Assembly (NCBI GenBank): GCA_937901435.1 | Contig: CALGTJ010000499.1 | Span: 1-21,079, forward strand | Origin: an uncultured Rhodobacter sp. | GTDB taxonomy: Bacteria > Pseudomonadota > Alphaproteobacteria > Rhodobacterales > Rhodobacteraceae | Length of the DNA: 21,079 bases | Reading direction: 5' to 3' | Shown: piece after piece, positions 1 through 7,394 of the stretch | How positions within the stretch are numbered: the first letter of the stretch is position 1 | Layout: each line of letters starts with the position of its first letter | The notes under the pieces: model-generated | Database searches by the model: none | The model's input: the letters and a program-made list of their open reading frames with translations, nothing else | Told to the model about the DNA's origin: nothing | Made by a program: the position numbers and the translations under genes

Positions 1-47
1 TTTCATAAGGGGTCGCGCCCCGTATTCGCCACTGAAAGATTTATCGC

Positions 48-73
48 GGCCCGCAGGTGAAAACTCGCGGGCC
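48..73 (+). other. Hairpin in the leader upstream of rpsM
   Basis: A 7-bp perfect GC stem (GGCCCGC at 48-54 pairing with GCGGGCC at 67-73) encloses a 12-nt loop, followed by TTGG rather than a T run. A smaller dyad (GGTTC at 89-93 with GAACC at 104-108) lies between it and the rpsM start. Positions 1-131 hold no gene I can support. In alphaproteobacteria the gene before rpsM is usually adk, so this may be a 3' structure of that gene or a leader element of the ribosomal genes. The function is inferred; only the base pairing is seen. Confidence 0.4.
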
Positions 74-131
74 TTGGTTGTGAAAAAAGGTTCTGGAAAG
101 ACGGAACCGCAACGGACAAAGGATACTCCAC

Positions 132-500
132 TTGGCACGTATTGCTGGGGTCAACATCCCCACTGGTAAGCGCGTTCTGATCGCGCTGACTTACATCCAC
201 GGCATCGGTAACACGACGGCGAAAACCATCTGCGAAGCTGTCGGCATCGACCACACCCGCCGCGTCAACGAATTGAGCGACGCAGAAGTTCTGCAGGTGC
301 GCGAATACATCGACGCCAACGTCAACGTCGAAGGTGATTTGCGCCGCGAAGTTCAGATGAACATCAAGCGCCTTATGGACCTCGGGTGCTACCGTGGCCT
401 GCGTCACCGCCGTAACCTGCCTGTGCGCGGTCAGCGGACACATACCAACGCACGCACACGCAAGGGCCCCGCTAAAGCCATTGCTGGCAAGAAGAAATAA
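132..500 (+). CDS. rpsM: 30S ribosomal protein S13
   Basis: S13 sits in the head of the small subunit, contacts 16S rRNA and the P-site tRNA, and forms bridges to the large subunit. The 122-residue product begins [10 protein letters not shown] and has the family's helix-two-turn-helix segment ([10 protein letters not shown], about residues 21-30). It also has the conserved [25 protein letters not shown] tract split over residues 88-113 and a lysine-rich tail, all at normal family length. The start codon is TTG, not ATG. It is supported by the canonical N-terminus and an AAAGGA Shine-Dalgarno sequence at 118-123, 8 nt upstream; there is no in-frame ATG that would fit. It is the first gene of the alpha-operon segment here, with rpsK 13 nt downstream. 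The identity is certain. Confidence 0.97.
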   Translation: MARIAGVNIPTGKRVLIALTYIHGIGNTTAKTICEAVGIDHTRRVNELSDAEVLQVREYIDANVNVEGDLRREVQMNIKRLMDLGCYRGLRHRRNLPVRGQRTHTNARTRKGPAKAIAGKKK

Positions 501-513
501 GGGGGCTTGATTA

Positions 514-903
514 ATGGCACGTGAAAAAAGAGCTCCGAAGCGCAAAGAGCGTAAAAATATTGCCGCTGGTGTTGCGCATGTGAACAGTTCGTTCAACAAC
601 ACCAAGATCCTGATTTCCGACGTTCAGGGCAATGCAATTGCATGGTCCTCCGCTGGCACGATGGGTTTCAAAGGCTCGCGCAAATCGACGCCTTATGCCG
701 CTCAGATGGCCGCAGAAGACGCAGGCAAAAAAGCACAAGAGCACGGCGTGAAAACGCTCGAAGTCGAAGTGCAGGGCCCCGGTTCGGGTCGTGAAAGCGC
801 GCTGCGCGCTCTGGCTGCCGCTGGTTTCAACATCACCTCGATCCGTGATGTGACCCCAATGGCGCACAACGGCTGTCGCCCTCCAAAGCGTCGCCGCGTT
901 TGA
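514..903 (+). CDS. rpsK: 30S ribosomal protein S11
   Basis: S11 lies on the platform of the small subunit, near the E site and the 3' end of 16S rRNA. The 129-residue protein shows the family hallmarks: HVNSSFNNT near residue 22, [30 protein letters not shown] across 39-68, [13 protein letters not shown] near 90-102, and the C-terminal [18 protein letters not shown]. The length is normal. The start is an ATG preceded by AAGGGGG about 9 nt upstream. It is co-oriented with rpsM and rpoA. In E. coli rpsD lies between rpsK and rpoA; its absence here matches alphaproteobacterial gene order. Confidence 0.97.
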   Translation: MAREKRAPKRKERKNIAAGVAHVNSSFNNTKILISDVQGNAIAWSSAGTMGFKGSRKSTPYAAQMAAEDAGKKAQEHGVKTLEVEVQGPGSGRESALRALAAAGFNITSIRDVTPMAHNGCRPPKRRRV

Positions 904-914
904 GTTATCATTGC

Positions 915-940
915 TCCGGGTTGCGTTCGCGCAGCCCGGA
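915..940 (+). other. GC-rich hairpin between rpsK and rpoA
   Basis: An 11-bp stem with one G-U pair (915-925 with 930-940) carries a TTCG tetraloop at 926-929. The following sequence is ACCGTTTCTTG, so there is no proper T run and complete termination is unlikely. It lies in the 109-nt gap between rpsK and rpoA. A role in mRNA processing, protection of the upstream message or partial attenuation is inferred. Confidence 0.6.
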
Positions 941-1012
941 ACCGTTTCTTGACTACCTCGGGACGTCGCCTGTTTCTGGACATGAACAGGGGACACGAAT
1001 GGAGGCACTAGA

Positions 1013-2029
1013 ATGATCCATAAAAATTGGCAGGAATTGATCAAGCCAACACAGCTTGAAGTCAAGCTGGGCAATGATCCTGCGCGGCAAGCCACCGTTA
1101 TCGCAGAACCGCTAGAGCGTGGCTTTGGCCTGACGCTGGGTAACGCATTGCGGCGCGTGCTGCTGAGCAGCCTGCAAGGTGCGGCGATTACCTCGGTGCA
1201 GATCGACAACGTATTGCACGAGTTTTCGTCCATCGCCGGTGTGCGCGAAGACGTGACAGACGTGGTGCTGAACCTCAAAGGCGTTGCGATCCGGATGGAA
1301 GTCGAAGGGCCAAAGCGCCTGTCGATCTCTGCAAAGGGTCCGATGGTTGTCACTGCTGGCGACATCAGCGACAGTGCCGGGATCGAGATCCTGAACAAAG
1401 ACCACATCATCTGTCACCTCGACGATGGCGCCGATCTATTCATGGAACTGACCGTCAACACCGGCAAGGGCTATGTCGCCGCTGACAAGAACCGTCCTGA
1501 GGACGCGCCAATTGGCCTGATGCCGATCGACGCGATCTATTCTCCGGTGCGCAAGGTCAGCTATGACGTTCAGCCGACCCGCGAAGGTCAGGTTCTGGAT
1601 TATGACAAACTGACGCTTAAGCTGGAAACAGACGGCTCTTTGACACCTGACGATGCCGTGGCCTATGCCGCGCGGATCATTCAGGATCAACTGTCGATCT
1701 TCGTCAACTTTGACGAGCCAGAGTCAGCCACACGTCAGGACGACGACGACGGTCTGGAATTCAACCCGCTTCTGCTGAAGAAAGTGGACGAGTTGGAACT
1801 GTCTGTCCGTTCGGCAAACTGCCTGAAGAACGACAATATCGTCTACATCGGCGATCTGATCCAAAAGACCGAGGCGGAAATGCTGCGCACGCCGAACTTT
1901 GGCCGCAAGTCCTTGAACGAAATCAAGGAAGTGTTGTCGGGCATGGGTCTGCACCTTGGCATGGATGTCGAGGAATGGCCGCCAGAGAACATCGAAGATC
2001 TGGCCAAGAAATTCGAAGATCAGTTCTGA
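1013..2029 (+). CDS. rpoA: DNA-directed RNA polymerase subunit alpha
   Basis: The alpha subunit dimerises to nucleate assembly of core RNA polymerase, and its C-terminal domain touches UP elements and activators. The 338-residue protein has the usual two-domain layout. The N-terminal assembly domain covers about 1-230, with [24 protein letters not shown] around 38-61. An acidic linker (RQDDDDG) follows, then the helix-hairpin-helix C-terminal domain from about 250, with [14 protein letters not shown] containing the DNA-contact Arg/Asn positions and [14 protein letters not shown]. The ATG is preceded by GGAGG at 1001-1005, a strong ribosome binding site 7 nt away. It is transcribed with the S13/S11 genes and followed by rplQ. 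Confidence 0.98.
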   Translation: MIHKNWQELIKPTQLEVKLGNDPARQATVIAEPLERGFGLTLGNALRRVLLSSLQGAAITSVQIDNVLHEFSSIAGVREDVTDVVLNLKGVAIRMEVEGPKRLSISAKGPMVVTAGDISDSAGIEILNKDHIICHLDDGADLFMELTVNTGKGYVAADKNRPEDAPIGLMPIDAIYSPVRKVSYDVQPTREGQVLDYDKLTLKLETDGSLTPDDAVAYAARIIQDQLSIFVNFDEPESATRQDDDDGLEFNPLLLKKVDELELSVRSANCLKNDNIVYIGDLIQKTEAEMLRTPNFGRKSLNEIKEVLSGMGLHLGMDVEEWPPENIEDLAKKFEDQF

Positions 2030-2038
2030 TCTTTGCAC

Positions 2039-2063
2039 TCGACGGGCGGTCTGCGCCCGTCGA
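2039..2063 (+). other. Perfect 10-bp hairpin between rpoA and rplQ
   Basis: TCGACGGGCG at 2039-2048 pairs exactly with CGCCCGTCGA at 2054-2063 around a GTCTG loop, 9 nt after the rpoA stop. No T run follows (TGAACGAC), so it does not look like a terminator. A weaker GGGC/GCCC dyad follows within 40 nt. It probably shields the 3' end of the rpoA message or marks a processing site; that role is inferred. Confidence 0.65.
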
Positions 2064-2165
2064 TGAACGACCCGGGCGATAAAGCCCCAAGGAGAGTCGG
2101 CGACACGCATCGCTGGCCGGACAAAGCAAAATCGCCCGTAGAGGGCACCTATCGGAGATAAAGAC

Positions 2166-2582
2166 ATGCGTCACGCAAGAGGTTACCGCCGCCTGAACCG
2201 CACCCACGAGCACCGCAAGGCGCTGTGGGCGAACATGGCCGGCTCGCTTATCGAACATGAGCAAATCAAGACAACGCTGCCAAAGGCCAAAGAACTGCGC
2301 CGGATCATCGAAAAGCTGATCACGTTGGGCAAACGCGGCGATCTGCACGCGCGCCGTCAGGCCGCCAGCCAGCTCAAGCAGGACGCCTATGTGGCGAAAC
2401 TGTTCGAGGTGCTCGGGCCCCGTTACGCCGAACGTCAGGGCGGCTATGTGCGCGTTCTGAAAGCAGGCTTTCGTTACGGAGACATGGCACCCATGGCGAT
2501 CATCGAATTCGTTGATCGTGACGTTTCGGCCAAAGGCGCTGGCGACAAGGCCCGCGTCGCAGCCGAGGAAGCCGCTAAATAA
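2166..2582 (+). CDS. rplQ: 50S ribosomal protein L17
   Basis: L17 is a large-subunit protein near the polypeptide exit tunnel. The 138-residue protein starts with the invariant [20 protein letters not shown] region (about 1-20). It continues with [31 protein letters not shown] (about 28-58) and ends its core with [23 protein letters not shown] (about 83-105) before an Ala/Lys-rich tail. The ATG has GGAG at 2154-2157, 8 nt upstream. It is the last gene of the alpha operon, and an intrinsic terminator follows 24 nt after its stop. Confidence 0.97.
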   Translation: MRHARGYRRLNRTHEHRKALWANMAGSLIEHEQIKTTLPKAKELRRIIEKLITLGKRGDLHARRQAASQLKQDAYVAKLFEVLGPRYAERQGGYVRVLKAGFRYGDMAPMAIIEFVDRDVSAKGAGDKARVAAEEAAK

Positions 2583-2606
2583 GCAAGACTTTTTCTAATG
2601 ACTTCA

Positions 2607-2636
2607 AAACCCGTCGGTTCTGCCGGCGGGTTTTTC
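2607..2636 (+). terminator. Rho-independent terminator after rplQ
   Basis: An 11-bp stem with one G-U pair (2607-2617 with 2623-2633) and a TTCTG loop overlaps and runs into TTTTTCTTT. This is the clearest intrinsic terminator in the left half and closes the rpsM-rpsK-rpoA-rplQ transcription unit. It also argues against an upstream start for the following gene at 2598, which would place the terminator inside the coding sequence. Confidence 0.9.
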
Positions 2637-2678
2637 TTTGCCCTTCCCTCTGTGCCGCTCAAAGCATACCTTTCCAAT

Positions 2679-3992
2679 ATGTCCGACCTGTTTGACGCCC
2701 TGCCAGCCGACAAACCCGCCGAGGGCCCGCGCCCTTTGGCGGATCGCTTGCGACCGCGCAAATTGTCAGACGTCATCGGGCAGCAGCAGGTGCTAGGGCC
2801 CGACGCGCCATTAGGGGTGATGCTGGCGTCCAACTCTCTGGGGTCTCTGGTGTTTTGGGGACCGCCGGGGGTCGGCAAGACCACCATAGCCCGACTTTTG
2901 GCCGACGAAACCGACCTGCATTTTGTGCAGATCAGCGCGATCTTTAGCGGGGTTGCGGATCTAAAGAAGGTGTTTGAGTCCGCCAAAATCCGTCGGCAAA
3001 ACGGGCAGGGGACATTGCTGTTCGTCGACGAGATCCATCGTTTCAACAAAGCCCAGCAGGACGGGTTTCTGCCCCATATGGAGGATGGTACGATCCTTTT
3101 GGTCGGGGCGACCACGGAAAATCCCAGCTTTGAACTGAACGCAGCGTTGCTCTCACGCTCGCAGGTTCTTGTGCTGGAACGTCTGCCTCTGTCGGATCTG
3201 GAACGACTTGCGCAACGGGCCGAGCAGGAATTGCAAAAGGAACTGCCCCTGAACGGCGACGCGCGTGAGGCTTTGCTAGAGATGGCGGATGGAGACGGAC
3301 GTGCGCTGTTGAACCTGATCGAGCAGATCGGCGCGTGGAAGACTGATGGCAAGCTGGGGCGTGACGCGCTGGCCACGCGGTTGATGAAACGCGCGGCGCA
3401 ATACGATAAATCGGGCGACTCACACTATAATTTAATCAGTGCCCTGCATAAATCGGTGCGTGGCAGCGACCCGGATGCGGCGCTGTATTGGTTCGCGCGG
3501 ATGCTGACCGCAGGAGAGGATCCGCGCTATCTAGCGCGGCGGATTACGCGCATGGCGGTCGAGGATATTGGATTGGCCGACCCTCAGGCGCAGAGCGTCT
3601 GTCTGGATGCGTGGCAAACCTACGAGCGGCTTGGTTCGCCAGAGGGCGAGTTGGCGTTGGCGGGGGCGGTGACCTATCTCGCGCTCGCCCCGAAATCCAA
3701 CGCCGCTTATGTGGCCTACAAAGCTGCGATGAACGCCGCCAAGAAAACCGGGTCAGAACCACCGCCCAGGCATATTCTGAACGCGCCGACGTCGTTGATG
3801 AAAGAGCAGGGCTATGGGGATGGCTATGCCTACGACCATGACGCCGAAGACGGGTTTTCGGGTCAGAATTATTTCCCTGATGGAATGAAGCGCGGTGTCT
3901 ATTATCAGCCGGTCGAGCGTGGGTTCGAACGCGACTTGAAAAAACGGCTGGATTTCTTTGTGAAACAACGCACCAAACGGCAGAATGGTTGA
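2679..3992 (+). CDS. rarA: Replication-associated recombination protein A (RarA/MgsA AAA+ ATPase)
   Basis: RarA is a clamp-loader-like AAA+ ATPase (MgsA/WRNIP1 family) that acts at stalled replication forks. Counted from the ATG at 2679 (437 residues, close to the E. coli protein), motifs are: PLADRLRP near 19-26, Walker A GPPGVGKTT at 61-69, Walker B with DEIH at 117-120, sensor-1 region GATTENPSF at 143-151, and LLSR ending in the likely arginine finger at 160. The C-terminal half carries the family's tetramerisation region, including SALHKSVRGSDPDAALYW and YFPDG. A start at 2598 is possible but would add 27 atypical residues encoded by the rplQ terminator, so I reject it. No good ribosome binding site precedes 2679. 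Confidence 0.95.
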   Translation: MSDLFDALPADKPAEGPRPLADRLRPRKLSDVIGQQQVLGPDAPLGVMLASNSLGSLVFWGPPGVGKTTIARLLADETDLHFVQISAIFSGVADLKKVFESAKIRRQNGQGTLLFVDEIHRFNKAQQDGFLPHMEDGTILLVGATTENPSFELNAALLSRSQVLVLERLPLSDLERLAQRAEQELQKELPLNGDAREALLEMADGDGRALLNLIEQIGAWKTDGKLGRDALATRLMKRAAQYDKSGDSHYNLISALHKSVRGSDPDAALYWFARMLTAGEDPRYLARRITRMAVEDIGLADPQAQSVCLDAWQTYERLGSPEGELALAGAVTYLALAPKSNAAYVAYKAAMNAAKKTGSEPPPRHILNAPTSLMKEQGYGDGYAYDHDAEDGFSGQNYFPDGMKRGVYYQPVERGFERDLKKRLDFFVKQRTKRQNG

Positions 3993-4023
3993 CAAGACAG
4001 GTCTGGCGCGAAAGAGAGCAGGG

Positions 4024-4401
4024 ATGATTTTGACGCTTTCACAGGTCGCCCTTGGCGGCGCGATCGGGGCCTCGTTGCGCTATGCCACGGGGGTTGCCGT
4101 AATGCGCATGATGGGGCCGGGGTTTCCCGTGGCGATCATCACGGTCAACGTCTTGGGCTCATTCCTGATGGGCGTTTTCGTGGCCGTCGCGGCGCATCGG
4201 GGACTGACCTATCTGGCACCTTTCGTGATGACCGGGCTGTTGGGTGGCTTTACCACGTTTTCGGCGTTTTCGCTAGAGACGGTTACTTTGATAGAGCGCG
4301 GCCAGTTCGGGCCCGCCTCTTTATACGTGGGTCTGTCAGTGATCCTGTCTGTCGGGGGTCTGATGCTGGGCCTCTGGATCGCGCGAGGGATTTTCGCATG
4401 A
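4024..4401 (+). CDS. crcB: Fluoride efflux channel CrcB/FluC
   Basis: This is a small membrane protein that exports fluoride as a dual-topology dimer. The 125-residue product has four predicted membrane segments, GGAIGASLRY near 11-20, NVLGSFLMG at 42-50 with the conserved Asn, and the signature GGFTTFSAFSLE at 74-85 that lines the Phe-box and central Na+ site. The chosen ATG at 4024 gives the usual N-terminus. An in-frame ATG at 3985 overlaps the rarA stop and would add 13 charged residues. The gene ends in an ATGA overlap with the next gene, indicating translational coupling. No fluoride riboswitch is visible, which fits its position inside an operon. Confidence 0.93.
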   Translation: MILTLSQVALGGAIGASLRYATGVAVMRMMGPGFPVAIITVNVLGSFLMGVFVAVAAHRGLTYLAPFVMTGLLGGFTTFSAFSLETVTLIERGQFGPASLYVGLSVILSVGGLMLGLWIARGIFA

Positions 4402-5444
4402 GTACTGTGATGAATATCAAGGTGGGCGAGGACGAGGCCGAGCAGCGGCTGGATCGCTGGTTTCGCCGCAAGTTCCCCCATATCAGTCAGGGACGCGTCG
4501 AAAAGATGTGCCGCAAGGGCGAAATCCGGGTGGATGGCGGTCGGGTCAAGGCTGCAAGCCATGTGACACCGGGCCAGACCGTGCGTGTGCCGCCGATACC
4601 GGATGAGGCGGATAAAGAGCGTTTTAAATCATCTACTTACGTTTCGCCCGCCGATGCCAAGATGATGGAGGCGGCGGTTCTTTATAAAGACGACCATATC
4701 ATCGTTCTGAACAAGCCCGCCGGTCTGCCGTCGCAAGGGGGCAGCAAGCAGACCCGCCATGTGGATGGCCTCAGCGAGGCGTTGCGCTATGGCTATGAGG
4801 ACAAGCCACGGCTGGTGCATCGCCTGGACAAGGATACCTCTGGTGTTTTGGTCATGGGGCGCACACAGCGCGCGGCGAGCATCCTGACGGCGGCGATGCG
4901 GCACCGCGAAACGCGCAAGATCTACTGGGCGGCGGTCGCGGGTGTGCCCCATCCCAAGATGGGCACGATCAAATACGGGTTGGTCAAGGCCGCTGGGCAC
5001 GGGGCCAAGGGCGAGGGGGAAAAGATGATCTGCATCCATCTGCGCGAGGTGGACAGCACGCCGGGGGCCAAGCGTGCGACGACGGATTACGCGGTACTGT
5101 CGGCGCTGGCGACGCGCACGGCCTGGGTGGCTCTGGTGCCGATCACTGGGCGGACGCATCAGTTGCGGGCACATATGGCAGAACTGGGTCACCCGATTAT
5201 TGGCGATGGCAAATATGGTGGCTCGGGTCAAGAAAACATGGGCGACGGATGGGGTGCGCAACTGGGCGGGGATGTCAGCAAAAAGCTGCACCTGCACGCG
5301 CGCTACTTGCGAATTCAGCATCCGGTGACAGAGCGCGAGATGACCTTTATCGCGCCTCTGCCGGAACATATGGAACGGACGTGGGATTATATGGAATGGC
5401 GCGCGCAGGATGTGCTGACCGATCCGTTTGAGGATGTTGAATGA
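4398..5444 (+). CDS. rluC: RluA-family 23S rRNA pseudouridine synthase (RluC-like)
   Basis: The enzyme isomerises uridine to pseudouridine in rRNA; RluC-type members modify 23S rRNA. The 348-residue protein has an N-terminal S4 RNA-binding domain (about 16-75: RLDRWFRRKFPHIS, KGEIRVDGGRV, V.PGQTVRVP). The catalytic domain starts near 93 with VLYKDDHIIVLNKPAGL. The active-site motif HRLDKDTSGVLV lies at 141-152, with Asp144 as the catalytic residue. Downstream GRTHQLRAHMA and GHPIIGDGKYGG are typical. It overlaps crcB and the following ATP12 gene by 4 nt each. The family is certain; the exact target (RluC rather than RluD-type sites) is inferred from the short linker and overall similarity. 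Confidence 0.9.
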   Translation: MSTVMNIKVGEDEAEQRLDRWFRRKFPHISQGRVEKMCRKGEIRVDGGRVKAASHVTPGQTVRVPPIPDEADKERFKSSTYVSPADAKMMEAAVLYKDDHIIVLNKPAGLPSQGGSKQTRHVDGLSEALRYGYEDKPRLVHRLDKDTSGVLVMGRTQRAASILTAAMRHRETRKIYWAAVAGVPHPKMGTIKYGLVKAAGHGAKGEGEKMICIHLREVDSTPGAKRATTDYAVLSALATRTAWVALVPITGRTHQLRAHMAELGHPIIGDGKYGGSGQENMGDGWGAQLGGDVSKKLHLHARYLRIQHPVTEREMTFIAPLPEHMERTWDYMEWRAQDVLTDPFEDVE

Positions 5445-6151
5445 GCGATTGGACGGTCAAGAGGTTCTGGAAAGAGGCCCGTGCTGTAGAGGCTGCGGAT
5501 GGATACGCTGTGGAACTGGACGGGCGGCCTGTCCGCACGCCTGCCAAGGTTGCGCTGGTTTTTCCGACGCTGTCCTTGGCGCAGGCGGCAGCGCAGGAAT
5601 GGGACGCACAGCAGGGCGAGGTTAACCCCGGCACCATGCCCGTGACCCGCGCGGGCAATGCCAGTATCGACAAGGTCGCGGTGGCGAAGTCAGAGGTCAT
5701 CGAGATGCTGGCGGCCTATGCGGACAGCGACCTGATCTGCTATCGCGCGCCCCACCCTGACGAGCTGATCGAGCGCCAGAACGAGGCGTGGAATCCTCTG
5801 CTGGACTGGGCCTGTGACACCTATAGCGCGCGGCTTTTGACCGTCATCGGCGTGGTCCATGTCCCCCAGGACGAAGACGCGCTGCGCCGGTTGTCTGCGC
5901 CTCTCTATGACATGACACCCTTTGAAATCACCGCCATGCACGACCTGATCAGCCTCAGTGGGTCACTGGTGATCGGGCTGGCTGCGGCGTCAAACCAGTG
6001 GTCGATCGAAGAGCTTTGGCGCCTGTCGAGAATCGATGAGGCCTATCAAATCGAGCAATGGGGCGTGGATGACGAGGCCCAAGCGCAGGTAATGATAAAA
6101 GGACGCGCCTTTCTGGATGCGGCACGTTTCTTGCGTTTGGCGCGAGAATAA
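5441..6151 (+). CDS. ATP12-family F1F0 ATP synthase assembly chaperone
   Basis: ATP12 proteins bind the F1 alpha subunit during ATP synthase assembly and are found in alphaproteobacteria and mitochondria. The 236-residue sequence has the family's N-terminal pattern (KRFWKEARAVEAADGYAVELDGRP split over residues 7-30, then VRTPAK). It also has AQEWDAQ near 47-53, the P.TR.GN.SID.V segment, DLICYRA near 97-103, and the C-terminal W..EE.WRLSRIDE.YQIE.WG.D.EA stretch. It begins with an ATGA overlap with the pseudouridine synthase gene, so the two are probably co-translated. It is the last gene of the run; a hairpin without a T tail follows at 6164. No signal peptide is seen, consistent with a cytosolic chaperone. 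Confidence 0.92.
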   Translation: MSDWTVKRFWKEARAVEAADGYAVELDGRPVRTPAKVALVFPTLSLAQAAAQEWDAQQGEVNPGTMPVTRAGNASIDKVAVAKSEVIEMLAAYADSDLICYRAPHPDELIERQNEAWNPLLDWACDTYSARLLTVIGVVHVPQDEDALRRLSAPLYDMTPFEITAMHDLISLSGSLVIGLAAASNQWSIEELWRLSRIDEAYQIEQWGVDDEAQAQVMIKGRAFLDAARFLRLARE

Positions 6152-6163
6152 GCGCGTCGTTCC

Positions 6164-6180
6164 GGTGACTTAACGTCACC
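6164..6180. promoter_or_regulatory. Inverted repeat after the ATP12 gene, before the aap operon
   Basis: GGTGAC at 6164-6169 and GTCACC at 6175-6180 form a perfect 6-bp dyad around TTAAC. A TTTTTCTT tract begins about 14 nt later, too far away for a standard terminator. It could be a weak terminator for the upstream run or an operator in the 212-nt aap control region. Only the symmetry is directly seen. Confidence 0.35.
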
Positions 6181-6232
6181 CTGACAAAGGCGTTTTTCTT
6201 AGGGAAAACACGTTGTTTCTGCAACAGCAGCC

Positions 6233-6262
6233 TTGACCTTTGGGGCGGTATTTGCCCACAAT
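6233..6262 (+). promoter_or_regulatory. Candidate promoter of the aap/bzt operon (overlapping sigma70-like and sigma54-like elements)
   Basis: TTGACC at 6233-6238 and CACAAT at 6257-6262 are 18 nt apart, matching the sigma70 boxes at 5 of 6 and 4 of 6 positions. Overlapping them, 6241-6256 reads TGGGGCGGTATTTGCC, a GG-N10-GC element that matches the RpoN consensus at 9 of 12 fixed positions. The two could be alternatives or one could be chance. Amino-acid uptake genes are frequently under nitrogen control, which makes the RpoN reading plausible but unproven. Confidence 0.4.
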
Positions 6263-6303
6263 TGAGGCACTGGGGGGGCGCTGCCCCTTCGCGTTCTCAC
6301 AAG

Positions 6304-6319
6304 CCGATGATAACATCGG
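6304..6319 (+). promoter_or_regulatory. Dyad in the aapJ leader
   Basis: CCGATG at 6304-6309 and CATCGG at 6314-6319 form a perfect 6-bp inverted repeat with an ATAA centre, 44 nt before the aapJ start. It could be a leader hairpin or a protein operator just downstream of the promoter. The aapJ ribosome binding site (GGAAGAGG) follows, leaving the dyad clear of it. Confidence 0.35.
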
Positions 6320-6363
6320 GGTCTGCCAGATCAATTTGGCGACACATCAGGAAGAGGTAATCC

Positions 6364-7383
6364 ATGAAAAAATCCGTAATACTTGGGGCGCTAACAGTAG
6401 CTGGCCTTATGGCTGGCGCGGCCCATGCTGCGACGGTAGACGACGTTAAGGCACGCGGCAAGCTGAATTGCGGCGTTTCCACAGGTCTGGTTGGGTTTGC
6501 GGCCCCGGACGCGAACGGCACATGGGGCGGTTTTGACGTTGATCTGTGCCGCGCCGTTGCTGCGGCTGTGCTTGGTGACTCCACCGCCGTCGAATTTGTC
6601 CCGACCACCGGCAAGACACGCTTTACCGCGCTCGCGTCTGGCGAGGTTGATCTGCTGGCCCGGAACACTACCTGGACCTTTAGCCGCGACGTCGATCTGA
6701 AGTTCTCGTTTGTTGGCGTGAACTACTATGACGGTCAGGGCTTTATGGTTCCAAAGGAACTGGGTGTCACATCCGCCAAGGATCTGGACGGCTATACGGT
6801 CTGCATCCAGACCGGCACCACGACAGAGCTGAACCTTGCCGATTTCTTCCGGTCCAACAACATCAGCTATGAGCCTGTGCCAATCGAAACCAACGCCGAA
6901 GCGCAGCAGCAGTATCTGGCCGAAGCCTGTGACGTCTACACGACAGACGCATCTGGTCTGGCCGCAACGCGCGCAACGTTTGAAACACCAAGCGATCACG
7001 TTCTGCTGCCAGAGATCATTTCGAAAGAGCCTTTGGGCCCGCTGGTCCGCCATGGCGACGACAACTGGTCTGATATCGTACGCTGGACCCTGAATGCGCT
7101 GGTCACAGCCGAAGAACTGGGCGTGACCTCTGCAAACGTGGGCGAAATGTCCATGGAAGCCGGCAACAATCCAGAGATCAACCGCCTGCTGGGCACCGAG
7201 GGTAACCTTGGCGAGATGGTGGGTCTTGGTGCATCCTGGGCCAAAGATGCGATTGCCGCTGGCGGCAACTATGGCGAGCTGTTCGAAAAGAACATCGGTG
7301 AGAAAACGCCAATCGGTCTGGCGCGCGGGCTGAACGCTCAGTGGACCAACGGCGGCCTGATCTACTCGCCACCGTTCCGGTAA
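6364..7383 (+). CDS. aapJ: General L-amino acid ABC transporter, periplasmic binding protein (AapJ/BztA)
   Basis: This is the periplasmic receptor that delivers amino acids (glutamate, glutamine, aspartate and others in characterised Bzt/Aap systems) to the membrane complex. The 339-residue precursor has a clear signal peptide, a KK start, a hydrophobic core and an AHA cleavage site near residue 22. The mature part is a type-3 solute-binding fold: VKARGKLNCGVSTG, GFDVDLCRAVAAAVLGD, TTGKTRFTALASGEVDLLARNTTWT and DLDGYTVCIQTGTTTELNL. The length matches R. capsulatus BztA. GGAAGAGG lies upstream at good distance. It is the first gene of a four-gene operon and is followed by a strong hairpin likely to raise its expression over the permease genes. 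Confidence 0.95.
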   Translation: MKKSVILGALTVAGLMAGAAHAATVDDVKARGKLNCGVSTGLVGFAAPDANGTWGGFDVDLCRAVAAAVLGDSTAVEFVPTTGKTRFTALASGEVDLLARNTTWTFSRDVDLKFSFVGVNYYDGQGFMVPKELGVTSAKDLDGYTVCIQTGTTTELNLADFFRSNNISYEPVPIETNAEAQQQYLAEACDVYTTDASGLAATRATFETPSDHVLLPEIISKEPLGPLVRHGDDNWSDIVRWTLNALVTAEELGVTSANVGEMSMEAGNNPEINRLLGTEGNLGEMVGLGASWAKDAIAAGGNYGELFEKNIGEKTPIGLARGLNAQWTNGGLIYSPPFR

Positions 7384-7394
7384 ACATATCTTAA

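Noticed and set aside
1..131. Possible 3' end of adk at the left edge
   Set aside because: All frames are either closed within a few codons or lack any adenylate kinase-like C-terminus, so no partial gene can be supported.
904..1012. Apparent loss of rpsD between rpsK and rpoA
   Set aside because: This is the normal alphaproteobacterial arrangement; rpsD is usually elsewhere in the genome.
511..1410. A 299-codon minus-strand frame opposite rpsK and rpoA
   Set aside because: Shadow of two invariant housekeeping genes; composition is Ser/Arg/Thr-rich and motif-free.
2598..2678. N-terminal extension of RarA from an upstream ATG
   Set aside because: It would encode the rplQ terminator and add 27 residues unlike the family N-terminus.
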